Source: Zunongwangia sp. HGR-M22 (lineage in GTDB: Bacteria > Bacteroidota > Bacteroidia > Flavobacteriales > Flavobacteriaceae). From it: a stretch of 64,000 nucleotides of DNA. The notes below the pieces were generated by a model. That model ran no database searches. It saw only the letters and a list, made by a program, of their open reading frames with translations, and was not told the DNA's origin. Shown here one piece after another: positions 33,911 to 43,123 of the stretch; position 1 is the first letter of the stretch; each line of letters begins with the position of its first letter. The stretch spans positions 1,353,001 to 1,417,000 of the forward strand of contig NZ_CP115159.1 of NCBI RefSeq assembly GCF_027594425.1, in the 5' to 3' direction. The position numbers and the translations under genes are program-made.

Positions 33911-35764
33911 ATGAATTTCTATCAGTGTTCACTGCTTTATACATTTTTACTTTTTATTGTATTTCATGTAACCGCACAAAACAGCAGCGATTACAACATT
34001 AAAGATCATTATACAAAAACTGAAGTAGATATTCCCATGCGGGATGGTACCAAACTTCACACCACTATCTATTCGCCAAAAGATACTTCTCAGGAATATC
34101 CAATGATTATGCAGCGCACGCCCTACAGCTCCAGACCTTATGGTGAAGGGCAAATGCGATCTAAGATTGGTCCGAACGAATATTTAATGAAAGAAGGCAA
34201 TATTATTGTTTATCAGGATGTTCGTGGTCGCTGGATGAGCGAAGGAAAGTACGATAATATGCGTGCGTATATTCCAAACAAAAAAGGGAAGCAATTTGAC
34301 GAATCTAGTGATACTTACGATACCATCGATTGGTTGGTTAAAAATGTAGATAACAATAACGGAAACGTTGGAATGTGGGGAATCTCTTACCCTGGTTTCT
34401 ACTCTGTATATTCTTTAGTGGATTCACATCCAGCTTTAAAAGCGGTTTCTCCACAAGCAGGAATTTCAGATTTCTTTTTTGACGATTTTCATCATAATGG
34501 CGCTTACTTATTAAGTTATTGGAGAGTAACAGCACTTTTTGGATATCAAAAAGACACGCCAACTACAGAAAGTTGGTACGAACTTCCCGGACTTGGAACT
34601 CAGGATCAATATCAATTTTTCTTGGATCACACTCCTCTAAGTTCTTTAGATGAATATTATAAGGAAGACAACGAATTTTGGCAACAGCTAAAAGATCATC
34701 CTAATTATGACGAATTTTGGGAATCTAGAGGGATTATTCAGCACCTGGAAGATGTAAAACCAGCGGTAATGGTTGTTGGTGGCTTATTTGATGCCGAAGA
34801 TCTTTACGGTCCTTTTAATGAATATAAAAAGATAGAGAAAACCAGCAATACCTATAATATTTTGGTTTACGGACCTTGGAGTCATGGCGATTGGGCTAGA
34901 GAAAGTGGAAGACAAGCAGTAGGAAATGTATATTTTGGAGATAGTATCTCTACTAGATTTCAGCAAGATTACGAAACAAAATTTTTCAATCATTTTTTAA
35001 AGCAAAACGGTAAAGGTGCGCTAGACTTAGCTGAAGCGCATATGTATGATACTGGAAAAAGAGAATGGACAGATTATAATCAATGGCCGCCTAAAAATAC
35101 CGTTTCAAAAACTTTTTATTTAGGAGACAATCAGGAGTTAACTACCCAACCTGAAGATAGCAAGCAGGAATTTGTAAGTGATCCAGAAAAGCCTGTTTCT
35201 TATAATAACGAAATTAAAACGGTTTTTACTCCAAGGGAATATATGACGGGCGATCAACGTTTTGCTGCTCGAAGACCGGATGTCTTGGTTTATGAAACCG
35301 AGGTATTAGATGGAGATTTATCTGTAGTTGGTGAAATTGAAGCAATGTTAAAGGTCGCTACCACAGGAAGTGCAGCCGACTGGGTGGTGAAAGTAATCGA
35401 TGTATATCCTCCAGACGCCGAGAATTATCCTGAAACTATGGATCATTTAAAAATGAGTAACTACCACATGATGGTGCGTAGCGAAGTGATGAGAGGTCGT
35501 TTTAGAAATGATTTCTCTAAGCCAGAACCATTTGAACCAAATAAAAAAACAGATGTAAATATTACGCTTCAGGGTGTAAACCATACCTTTAAGAAAGGTC
35601 ACAAGATGCAGATTCAGATTCAAAGTACTTGGTTCCCACTAATAGATCTTAATCCTCAAACTTACGTGGATAATATTTTTAAGGCTGAAAAAGAAGATTT
35701 TCAGAAACAAACCCATACTGTTTTTGGTGATTCAGCTATTAAATTTTCGGTATTAAAAAAATAA
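33911..35764 (+). CDS. Secreted CocE/NonD family alpha-amino acid ester hydrolase-like peptidase
   Basis: Serine hydrolase of 617 residues with a signal peptide ending FHVTAQ. The catalytic triad is visible: Ser159 in GMWGISYPG, the Asp in GGLFDAEDLYGP, and the His in YGPWSHGDWARESG. The last motif is typical of alpha-amino acid ester hydrolases and glutaryl-7-ACA acylases. A jelly-roll X-Pro dipeptidyl-peptidase C-terminal domain covers roughly the last 220 residues. The natural role is probably cleavage of small peptides or amino-acid esters in the periplasm. A second exported peptidase-like gene follows after 6 nt, so the two form an operon. Confidence 0.9.
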   Translation: MNFYQCSLLYTFLLFIVFHVTAQNSSDYNIKDHYTKTEVDIPMRDGTKLHTTIYSPKDTSQEYPMIMQRTPYSSRPYGEGQMRSKIGPNEYLMKEGNIIVYQDVRGRWMSEGKYDNMRAYIPNKKGKQFDESSDTYDTIDWLVKNVDNNNGNVGMWGISYPGFYSVYSLVDSHPALKAVSPQAGISDFFFDDFHHNGAYLLSYWRVTALFGYQKDTPTTESWYELPGLGTQDQYQFFLDHTPLSSLDEYYKEDNEFWQQLKDHPNYDEFWESRGIIQHLEDVKPAVMVVGGLFDAEDLYGPFNEYKKIEKTSNTYNILVYGPWSHGDWARESGRQAVGNVYFGDSISTRFQQDYETKFFNHFLKQNGKGALDLAEAHMYDTGKREWTDYNQWPPKNTVSKTFYLGDNQELTTQPEDSKQEFVSDPEKPVSYNNEIKTVFTPREYMTGDQRFAARRPDVLVYETEVLDGDLSVVGEIEAMLKVATTGSAADWVVKVIDVYPPDAENYPETMDHLKMSNYHMMVRSEVMRGRFRNDFSKPEPFEPNKKTDVNITLQGVNHTFKKGHKMQIQIQSTWFPLIDLNPQTYVDNIFKAEKEDFQKQTHTVFGDSAIKFSVLKK

Positions 35765-35770
35765 GAACCA

Positions 35771-37591
35771 ATGTTCAGAAATTTTAGATTTGCAGGAACT
35801 GTTTTGTTAGTCTTAGCGATTACTTCTTGTAATAACGAGAAACAGGGAGATTATTCTGAAAAAGAAATCGCAGAAGCATCCAGTAAACTGAATCGCTATT
35901 TTGAAGATCAGTTTGAGATCGAAGTTCAGGAATCCCCAATGATGCAAACCCAGCTGGGCAGAAAAACGAACTATGGCAAGTGGGATGATTTTTCTCATTT
36001 ACGATACGCCGATGAATTAAAACAGGCAAGAGAGCGTAAAAATTATATCGATAATATAGATCCAAATTCGTTAAATCCAGAGACCAATCTTAGCTATAAA
36101 CTATATAAGCAAAATGTAGAAAATGAAATTGAAGATTACGAATTTCGTTTTTACAATTATCCGGTAAACCAAATGTTTGGCTATCATGCCGATCTACCTG
36201 CTTTTCTTATCAATAATCACAGAATCGATTCGATTGCAGATGCCCAAGCCTATATTTCTAGATTAAAAGGATTTACAAAAGCTTTTGATGAAGTAATTGG
36301 CGGGATCAAAATTAGAGAACAAAATGGTATTGTTCCCCCCAAGTTTGTTTTCGAGAAAGTTATCGATGATAGTCGAAATATCATAAAAGGAAAGCCTTTC
36401 GAAAAATCTGAAAATGCCAGTACACTTTTAGCAGATTTTAAGAAGAAACTGGAAAAATTAGAAATTGAAAATAGCAAAAAGCAGCAATTGATTACTGAAG
36501 CAGAGAAAGCTTTAGTAGAACATGTTCAGCCGGCGTATTTGTCTTTAATCGATCTATTAGAAACTCAGCAAAAACGAGCCACTACACAAAATGGAGCCTG
36601 GAAGTTTCCGAAAGGAGATCAATTTTACGAGTTAGCGCTTAAAAGAACGACAACCACTAATATGTCTGCAGACGAAATTCATGAATACGGTCTTAGCGAA
36701 GTTGCAAGAATTCATGGAGAAATGGAAAACATCATGGATGAGGTTCAATTTGAAGGTTCGTTACAAGATTTCTTTGAATTTATGAGAACCGACGAGAAAT
36801 TTTATTATGATAATACTCCAGAGGCAAAAGAAACTTATCTGTCAGACGCCAAGGGAATTATCAATAAAATGCGTGGTCGTTTAGACGATTTGTTTTTGAC
36901 AAAACCAAAAGCAAAAATTAAAGTAAAAGCGGTGGAGACATTCCGTGAAAAAAGTGCCGGCAAAGCATTTTATCAACAACCAGCACCAGATGGATCTCGA
37001 CCAGGAATTTTCTATGTTAATTTGTATGATATGCAGGCCATGCCAACCTATCAATTGGAAGCTCTGGCGTATCACGAGGGTATACCTGGGCATCACATGC
37101 AAATTGCCATTGCTCAGGAATTAGACAGTATTCCAAAATTTAGAAAATTTGGAGGTTATGGAGCTTATGTAGAAGGTTGGGGATTGTACAGTGAATATAT
37201 TCCCAAAGAGATAGGTTTTTATAAAGATCCGTATTCGGATTTTGGTCGTTTGGCTATGGAATTATGGAGAGCATGTCGATTAGTAGTAGATACCGGAATT
37301 CATCATAAAAAGTGGACACGGGAAGAAGGAATCGAATACTACAAGGCGAATACACCAAATGCCGAAAGTGACTGTATTAAAATGGTAGAGCGCCATATAG
37401 TAATGCCGGGACAGGCCACTGCTTACAAAATAGGGATGAAAAAAATCCTGGATTTAAGAGAAAAAGCTAAAGCTTCCTTGGGCGATAAATTTAATATCAA
37501 AGAATTTCATGATGCAGTGCTTTTAGATGGGGCTTTGCCGCTTAATGTGTTAGAAACCAAAATAGATAACTGGATTGCAAACAACAAATAA
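35771..37591 (+). CDS. DUF885 family lipoprotein, probable metallopeptidase
   Basis: 606 residues with a lipoprotein signal ending LAITSC. DUF885 proteins are predicted zinc peptidases. The signature here is YHEGIPGHHMQIAIAQE, with the downstream acidic helix GGYGAYVEGWGLYSEYIPKE carrying the further metal-ligand Glu. The conserved late segment RLVVDTGIHHKKWTREE is also present. All putative ligands are intact. The first 250 residues are helical and charged. Coupling to the CocE-type hydrolase suggests a joint role in peptide breakdown. The substrate is unproven. Confidence 0.87.
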   Translation: MFRNFRFAGTVLLVLAITSCNNEKQGDYSEKEIAEASSKLNRYFEDQFEIEVQESPMMQTQLGRKTNYGKWDDFSHLRYADELKQARERKNYIDNIDPNSLNPETNLSYKLYKQNVENEIEDYEFRFYNYPVNQMFGYHADLPAFLINNHRIDSIADAQAYISRLKGFTKAFDEVIGGIKIREQNGIVPPKFVFEKVIDDSRNIIKGKPFEKSENASTLLADFKKKLEKLEIENSKKQQLITEAEKALVEHVQPAYLSLIDLLETQQKRATTQNGAWKFPKGDQFYELALKRTTTTNMSADEIHEYGLSEVARIHGEMENIMDEVQFEGSLQDFFEFMRTDEKFYYDNTPEAKETYLSDAKGIINKMRGRLDDLFLTKPKAKIKVKAVETFREKSAGKAFYQQPAPDGSRPGIFYVNLYDMQAMPTYQLEALAYHEGIPGHHMQIAIAQELDSIPKFRKFGGYGAYVEGWGLYSEYIPKEIGFYKDPYSDFGRLAMELWRACRLVVDTGIHHKKWTREEGIEYYKANTPNAESDCIKMVERHIVMPGQATAYKIGMKKILDLREKAKASLGDKFNIKEFHDAVLLDGALPLNVLETKIDNWIANNK

Positions 37592-37594
37592 ATA

Positions 37595-37628
37595 AAAGAT
37601 CGTTCTGCAAGTTTGTAGAACGATTTTT
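37595..37628 (+). terminator. Terminator of the hydrolase-peptidase operon
   Basis: ATCGTTCTGCAA pairs with TTGTAGAACGAT (one G-T) over a very short loop, followed by five Ts. It lies directly ahead of galM. Confidence 0.8.
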
Positions 37629-37645
37629 CTTTAAATAAAATAGGA

Positions 37646-38632
37646 TTGGAAAATAAGACCGAGTTAAAAACTGTAAAATTGGTAAATGCTGCCAATACCG
37701 AAGTGAGCATCGTAAATTTTGGAGCTGCCATTGGTAGTATAAAGTTTTACGATAAAAATCAAAAAATGGTGAACGTTATTGTATCACCATTAATTGAAGA
37801 TTTGCCATCGCCCCTAAATAAAGCTCATAATCAATGTTTTGGTGCTTCTATAGGAAGATATGCCGGAAGAATAACAGAAGGCAAATTTGAGTTGGACGGA
37901 AAAGAATTCAGTTTACATCAGGAAAATGGAGTGCATCTTCACGGTGGGGAAAATGGTTTTCACTATAAATACTGGGAGTTTGTAGAAGAAAATCACGACG
38001 AAAATCCATCGGTTAAATTAAAATATTTTAGCAAGCATAACGAAGAAGGATATCCTGGTAATCTCGAAGTATTTGTAACCTATACACTCCACGAGGATAA
38101 TAATTTGGTAATAGAATACGAGGCCAAAACCGACAAAAAAACAGTAATAAACCTAACTAATCATGCCTATTTTAATCTAAACGGAGAAGGTAGTGTTAGT
38201 GATCACTTTCTAAAAATTAATGCCGATAAGATTCTCGAAATAGATGAGAAACAACTACCAACCGGCAATCTTAATAATCTTAGAGGGCACGCTAAAGATT
38301 TTGGTCATAATCGTTTGATTGGTAACAGAAATCTTGACGATACATTTGTATTGAATAGTGACGGAAACGAGTTAGCTGCTCAGCTTTTTGCACCGCTTAC
38401 GGGAATTAAGCTGGATATGTCTACCAATCAGCCCGGCGTAGTGGTTTATGCTCCAGAAGCTTTGCCCGAAGATCTAACTTATCAAACAAGAATATCTGAA
38501 TTTCCATCGATTTGTTTTGAAGGGCAAAACTTTCCTGATGCACCAAATTTTAGAAATTTCCCAAGTGCTGTTTTAGAACCAGGAGAAGATTATTATAACA
38601 GGATTAGCTTTAAATTCAGTGTAAAAAAATAG
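37646..38632 (+). CDS. galM: Aldose 1-epimerase (galactose mutarotase), TTG start
   Basis: Interconverts alpha and beta anomers of galactose and other hexoses, feeding alpha-galactose to GalK. It has 328 residues. FGAAIGSIK, GRYAGRITEGKF, the GVHLHGGENGFH segment, the catalytic His in NLTNHAYFNLNG and the catalytic Glu in CFEGQNFPDAPN are all present. The only start that keeps the first beta strands is the TTG at 37646; the first in-frame ATG would remove about 40 residues. It lacks a signal peptide, so it is cytoplasmic. A sodium/sugar symporter follows, then galT-galK. Confidence 0.92.
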   Translation: MENKTELKTVKLVNAANTEVSIVNFGAAIGSIKFYDKNQKMVNVIVSPLIEDLPSPLNKAHNQCFGASIGRYAGRITEGKFELDGKEFSLHQENGVHLHGGENGFHYKYWEFVEENHDENPSVKLKYFSKHNEEGYPGNLEVFVTYTLHEDNNLVIEYEAKTDKKTVINLTNHAYFNLNGEGSVSDHFLKINADKILEIDEKQLPTGNLNNLRGHAKDFGHNRLIGNRNLDDTFVLNSDGNELAAQLFAPLTGIKLDMSTNQPGVVVYAPEALPEDLTYQTRISEFPSICFEGQNFPDAPNFRNFPSAVLEPGEDYYNRISFKFSVKK

Positions 38633-38811
38633 TAGAAATGACTATAACTGTATTTTTTACATTTATAAATTAAAAAAGTGATATCTTTAGCATAATATTG
38701 TGAAAATTTTATTTCATTTGATTTAAGGTGTGATTTTCTAAAATATGATAATTACATTGATGTATAAATAACACTCGATATTTTCTCAAAAAATAAATTA
38801 AACTAATTTTT

Positions 38812-40494
38812 ATGGAATTTGAATTACTGGATGTAATAGTATTCGTTGCTTACGCGCTACTTATAATCGGTGTAGGATTATGGGTTTCTCGTGGAAAAGG
38901 GGATACTTCAGAAGATTATTTTTTGGCAAGTAAATCTTTGCCATGGTGGGCCATTGGAGCTTCCTTAATTGCAGCTAATATTTCCGCAGAACAATTTATA
39001 GGAATGTCGGGTTCTGGTTTTGCGCTGGGTCTGGCAATTGCCTCTTACGAATGGATGGCCGCGATAACTTTAATTGTTGTTGGTAAATTTTTCTTACCCA
39101 TTTTTATAGAAAAGAAGCTGTATACTATTCCAGAATTTATTGAAGTTCGTTACAGTAAAAATCTAAAGACGATTTTAGCGATTTTTTGGATTTGCTTATT
39201 CATTTTTGTTAACCTTACCTCGGTTCTATATTTAGGAGCAACGGCTTTAGATACTATTATTGGTAGTGGAGACGGAGCCATTTTTATGGAATGCATTATA
39301 GGTCTTGCTCTGTTTGCAGCCGCATATTCACTTTATGGTGGTTTATCTGCTGTAGCATGGACAGATGTAGTTCAGGTAGTATTACTTGTAATAGGTGGTT
39401 TAATAACCACTTATATTGCGTTAGAACATGTTTCTAGTGATGGAAATATTTTCACTGGAATGACAGAAGTTTTTGAGCAGGTACCAGAAAAATTTTCTAT
39501 GATCCTTGATAAAGGCGAAATTATTACACCAAACGGTAAAGATGCATGGTGGGATTTACCAGGAATCGCTGTTTTAGTTGGTGGTCTTTGGGTTGCTAAC
39601 CTTTACTATTGGGGATTCAACCAGTATATTATTCAGAGAACGCTGGCGGCAAAAAGTTTAAAAGAATCTCAAAGAGGTATAGTACTTGCAGGATTTTTGA
39701 AAATTTTAATTCCGCTTATCACTGTAATCCCTGGAATTATTGCTTTTGTAATGAATACGGATGCTAGTGGTGCGATTACTGAAGGTGTTACCAGTGCTTC
39801 TTTCTTTGGCGAAAACGGCCAAATAATAAACGATAATGCAGCGCCATGGTTAATTAAAGAATTTGTTCCTGCAGGTCTAAAAGGTCTTGTTTTAGCAGCG
39901 CTAGCAGCAGCAATTGTTTCTTCTTTAGCTTCGATGTTAAACTCGACCGCTACGATCTTTACCATGGATATTTATAAACCTTTCTTTCAGGAAAAAGCAG
40001 GAACTTCAGAAAAAGGACTGGTAAATGTAGGTAGGGTGACCGCAACCATTGCTTTGATCATCGCGATTATTTTGGCACCGCAATTAAAGAGTTTAGGACA
40101 GGTATTTCAGTATATCCAAGAATATACCGGTGTTGTTAGTCCGGGAATCTTAGCGGTATTTATGCTTGGATTATTTTGGAGAAAAACTACAAATAATGCT
40201 GCAATTTGGGGAGTTTTAGTTTCTATTCCAATTGCACTTTATTTCAAAATAGGGCCTAATGGATGGATCGATTCTCCATTATTTATTACATGGCCTTTTA
40301 TGCATCAAATGATGGCTACATGGATTCTTACCATGGTTATCATGGCAATTATCACTTATGCTGAAACCGGTGGTAAAATTCAGGAGAAATCAATTGTATT
40401 ATCTAGAGGATTATTTAAAACAGGACCAATATTTAATATTGGAAGTTTTGTAATCATATTAATTGTTGCGATGCTTTATGCTATGTTCTGGTAA
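38812..40494 (+). CDS. Sodium/sugar symporter, SGLT-like (SSS family)
   Basis: Inner-membrane Na+-coupled sugar transporter of 560 residues with about 14 membrane segments. It has SSS-family landmarks: SEDYFLASKSLPWWAIGASLIAANIS in TM1 (read as two pieces, SEDYFLASKSL and PWWAIGASLIAANIS), YTIPEFIEVRY, GGLSAVAWTDVVQ, WGFNQYIIQRTLAAKS and SSLASMLNSTATIFTMDIY. It resembles Vibrio vSGLT, a galactose transporter. Placement between galM and galTK supports galactose as substrate, by inference. It uses the sodium gradient also tended by NhaC. Confidence 0.9.
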   Translation: MEFELLDVIVFVAYALLIIGVGLWVSRGKGDTSEDYFLASKSLPWWAIGASLIAANISAEQFIGMSGSGFALGLAIASYEWMAAITLIVVGKFFLPIFIEKKLYTIPEFIEVRYSKNLKTILAIFWICLFIFVNLTSVLYLGATALDTIIGSGDGAIFMECIIGLALFAAAYSLYGGLSAVAWTDVVQVVLLVIGGLITTYIALEHVSSDGNIFTGMTEVFEQVPEKFSMILDKGEIITPNGKDAWWDLPGIAVLVGGLWVANLYYWGFNQYIIQRTLAAKSLKESQRGIVLAGFLKILIPLITVIPGIIAFVMNTDASGAITEGVTSASFFGENGQIINDNAAPWLIKEFVPAGLKGLVLAALAAAIVSSLASMLNSTATIFTMDIYKPFFQEKAGTSEKGLVNVGRVTATIALIIAIILAPQLKSLGQVFQYIQEYTGVVSPGILAVFMLGLFWRKTTNNAAIWGVLVSIPIALYFKIGPNGWIDSPLFITWPFMHQMMATWILTMVIMAIITYAETGGKIQEKSIVLSRGLFKTGPIFNIGSFVIILIVAMLYAMFW

Positions 40495-40515
40495 AAAATA
40501 GATCATTATAAAAGC

Positions 40516-40549
40516 AAAAATCCCGAAGTTTAAAACTTCGGGATTTTTT
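40516..40549. terminator. Intrinsic terminator of the symporter gene
   Basis: AAAAATCCCGAAGTTT pairs with AAACTTCGGGATTTTT around a one-base gap, then more Ts. It works for either strand and also lies beyond galT. Confidence 0.9.
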
Positions 40550-40570
40550 ATTCTAGGAGGGTAAATACCC

Positions 40571-40722
40571 CGAGACTTGTCTCGTTAGTAAATTTTTAAA
40601 GTTTGAAAACGCGTTCAGCTAAAATGCTCCGTGGGCTTGCCCCGGAGAAACTTACTGGTGGTTAATTGGAAACTATTATTTACTCGATAATCGAGATTAA
40701 ATGTTCTGAGGCTTGCCTAGAA
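40571..40722. repeat. Cluster of four palindromic hairpin elements
   Basis: Between the symporter terminator and galT are four hairpins: CGAGAC-TT-GTCTCG (40571-40584); CTCCGTGGGC-TT-GCCCCGGAG with one bulge (40627-40647); CTCGAT-A-ATCGAG (40683-40695); and TTCTGAGGC-TT-GCCTAGAA with one bulge (40704-40722). Three share a TT loop, and two share GGC-TT-GCC at the tip. No ORF is present. The third belongs to the 20-nt element repeated at 13697-13716. Confidence 0.7.
40680..40699 (+). repeat. 20-nt element shared with 13697-13716
   Basis: TTACTCGATAATCGAGATTA, identical to the minus strand at 13697-13716. It lies about 75 nt past the galT stop. Confidence 0.75.
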
Positions 40723-40772
40723 ATAATAAAAAATATTCTAATAACTACCTCATTGGTTTGTCCTTAGATAGT

Positions 40773-41813
40773 TTACTGTTTTAAATAATGTATCTCGCTT
40801 AGATTCTGTAATGTTTTTGCAGCCTGCTCTGCGGTGATATCACGTTGTGGGCCGGCAAACATTTCGTAACCTACCATAAACTTTTTAACCGTAGCCGAAC
40901 GTAAAAGCGGTGGATAAAAACTCATATGCCAATGCCATTCTGGATAATCTGATCCATCAGTTGGGATTTGATGAATTCCGCTAGAATAGGGGAATGATGT
41001 TTCAAATAAGTTATCATATTTTATGGTCAATTTTTTAAGAATTTCAGCAAAAGCTTTTTCTTCTTCTTCGTTTAGCTGCCCAATATGTTGTTGATGTTTT
41101 TTTGGAGCGATCATAATTTCGTACGGCCAAACTGCCCAATACGGAACAAGTGCAACAAAATGCTCATTTTCAACAATAATTCTTTCTTTAGCTTCCAATT
41201 CCTGTGCAATGTAATCGCCTAGTAAGCTACTCTTGTTCTTATCCCAATATTCTTTAAAATGCTTTGATTTTTTTACAATTTCAGTTGGGATAGACATTTG
41301 CGACCAGATTTGCCCGTGTGGATGTGGATTACTACAACCCATAATGGCACCTTTATTTTCAAAGATCTGCACGTAATTGATATTTTCCTGGCTTCCTAAC
41401 TCGGCATATTCCTTTTTCCATGTTTTCACCACTTTGGTAATATCTTTTTCTTCCATAAGAGGAAGCGTAAGCGAGTGATCTGGAGAAAAACAAACTACTT
41501 TACAGATGCCAACCTCAGTTTCAGCCTTCATCAATCCGTTTTCGTGAGTTTCAACCGGGCTATCGATTAAAAGGGCAGAGAAGTCATTAATAAAAGTGTA
41601 TGGTTCTTTATAATCTGGATTTTTATCCCCTGTACTTCTTGTGTTCCCCGGGCATAAATAGCAGCTAGGATCGTAAGTTTCTTTTTTAGGCGTAGTATCC
41701 TTTTCGGTTTTTCCCTGCCATGGTCGTTTTGTACGATGCGGAGAACAAAGTATCCATTCGCCCGTTAAAATATTATATCGTCTATGAGGAATCGAATTAA
41801 TATCCTGACTCAT
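40773..41813 (-). CDS. galT: Galactose-1-phosphate uridylyltransferase
   Basis: Leloir enzyme that swaps UMP between UDP-glucose and galactose-1-phosphate. It has 346 residues. The active-site motif NPHPHGQIW carries the nucleophile His, CYLCPGNTR gives zinc-ligand Cys residues, and HWHMSFYPPLLR near the C-terminus supplies the rest of the site. It is cytoplasmic. It follows galK by 21 nt in a galK-galT operon transcribed toward the repeat cluster. Confidence 0.96.
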   Translation of the reverse strand: MSQDINSIPHRRYNILTGEWILCSPHRTKRPWQGKTEKDTTPKKETYDPSCYLCPGNTRSTGDKNPDYKEPYTFINDFSALLIDSPVETHENGLMKAETEVGICKVVCFSPDHSLTLPLMEEKDITKVVKTWKKEYAELGSQENINYVQIFENKGAIMGCSNPHPHGQIWSQMSIPTEIVKKSKHFKEYWDKNKSSLLGDYIAQELEAKERIIVENEHFVALVPYWAVWPYEIMIAPKKHQQHIGQLNEEEEKAFAEILKKLTIKYDNLFETSFPYSSGIHQIPTDGSDYPEWHWHMSFYPPLLRSATVKKFMVGYEMFAGPQRDITAEQAAKTLQNLSEIHYLKQ

Positions 41814-41834
41814 AATTTAAGTTTTCTATTAGTA

Positions 41835-42998
41835 TTATACTTTTTCTACAATTGTCCCTTCACTTGGTGAAACGGCAATAGTATCTAATTTTATATTGAA
41901 TTTTTTAAAGTAAGCTTCGGCAGCTTCGGCAACATATTCGTCGATCTTATCTGCTTCAATTAAATTAATGGTGCAACCGCCAAAACCACCACCCATCATG
42001 CGGGAACCATAGATGTAATCTTTATCTCTGGAGAATTCAACCAAAAAATCAAGTTCAGGACAACTTACTTCATAATTATACTGAAGTCCGTCGTGAGATC
42101 CATACATTAAATCACCAAATTCGTTAAGTTCACCAGCTTTTATGGCAGTAGTGGCATTTATTACACGCTCGTTTTCTTCGATAACATATTTAGCTCTTTG
42201 ATACTGTTTTTCCTGTAATTGTTCTTTGAATTCTTTGAGCATTTCAAGATTTACATCACGTAAGCTTTTTACTTCCGGATATTTTTTCTGAATAACTTCA
42301 ACGGCAGCCTCACATTCCTGTCTACGGGTATTATATTCGCTATCGGCAAGATTGTGGGAAACATTAGTATTTAGTAATAATAATTTGCAGGATTTAAAAT
42401 CTGCCGGAATATATTCAGCATCTAAACTTTCACAATCCAGAAGTATAATATGATCTTTTTTGCTCATTACTGAAGCATATTGATCCATAATTCCGCATTT
42501 ATTACCTACAAAATTATGTTCTGCTTTTTGAGATAATTTGGTAATTTCAGTTTTGCTTAATTCAAGATTAAAGAGCGCATTTAAGCCTGAGGCAAAACCA
42601 CATTCTAGTGCTGCAGAAGAACTAATTCCTGCACCTGTAGACAAATCACTTTTTATAATGCAATCAAAACCTTTTAAAGATTTTCCTAAGGTAATAATCT
42701 CATTTGTTACACCTAAAACATAATTTTCCCAAGACTTGTTGCTTATAGCTAGCTTTTTAAGATCAAATTCTAGATAGGCATCGTATGTAGCACTAAAAAC
42801 CCGGCAGGTACTATCGGTACCATTTTCTTTGAATTCGAAATAGATTTTTTTATCGATAGCCGTAGGCATTACAAATCCATTATTATAATCTGTATGTTCT
42901 CCTATTAGATTTATTCTTCCTGGTGAAGCGACTTTAATTTCAGGCTTAAAATTGGTAAAAGCTTCTGGTAAATTATGTGCGTTTGCTGAAGTACTCAA
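41835..42998 (-). CDS. galK: Galactokinase
   Basis: GHMP kinase phosphorylating alpha-D-galactose at C1. It has 387 residues. GRINLIGEHTDYNNGFVMP (sugar-binding signature), the ATP loop STGAGISSSAALECG and the third motif MMGGGFGGCTINL are all intact. The start is at 42998, with a TATATTTG promoter box just upstream. It is divergent from a NUDIX-type regulator, an arrangement that suggests local control. Confidence 0.96.
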   Translation of the reverse strand: MSTSANAHNLPEAFTNFKPEIKVASPGRINLIGEHTDYNNGFVMPTAIDKKIYFEFKENGTDSTCRVFSATYDAYLEFDLKKLAISNKSWENYVLGVTNEIITLGKSLKGFDCIIKSDLSTGAGISSSAALECGFASGLNALFNLELSKTEITKLSQKAEHNFVGNKCGIMDQYASVMSKKDHIILLDCESLDAEYIPADFKSCKLLLLNTNVSHNLADSEYNTRRQECEAAVEVIQKKYPEVKSLRDVNLEMLKEFKEQLQEKQYQRAKYVIEENERVINATTAIKAGELNEFGDLMYGSHDGLQYNYEVSCPELDFLVEFSRDKDYIYGSRMMGGGFGGCTINLIEADKIDEYVAEAAEAYFKKFNIKLDTIAVSPSEGTIVEKV

Positions 42999-43027
42999 TA
43001 TGCTTATTTTTAATGAAAATTATAAAT

Positions 43028-43035
43028 CAAATATA
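43028..43035 (-). promoter_or_regulatory. Promoter -7 element of galKT
   Basis: TATATTTG on the minus strand fits TAnnTTTG, 30 nt upstream of the galK start. Confidence 0.55.
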
Positions 43036-43041
43036 ATAAAC

Positions 43042-43052
43042 GTAAAATTTAC
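43042..43052. promoter_or_regulatory. Candidate operator in the galK promoter
   Basis: GTAAAATTTAC is an 11-bp palindrome (GTAAA-A-TTTAC) located just upstream of the galK -7 box, in the -33/-7 spacer. Binding there by the adjacent regulator would block the promoter. Related TTTTTACAT sequences occur at 38654-38662 ahead of the symporter gene and, inverted, at 43097-43105 ahead of the regulator. Confidence 0.4.
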
Positions 43053-43123
43053 ATTCATCTTTTTAATAGATTATTTTTCAACTATTTCCCTATATTTATG
43101 TAAAAATTGTATAAAATACGCTT

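Noticed and set aside
36881-37102. Minus-strand 73-residue ORF inside the DUF885 gene
   Set aside because: Shadow frame across the metallopeptidase motif of the real gene.
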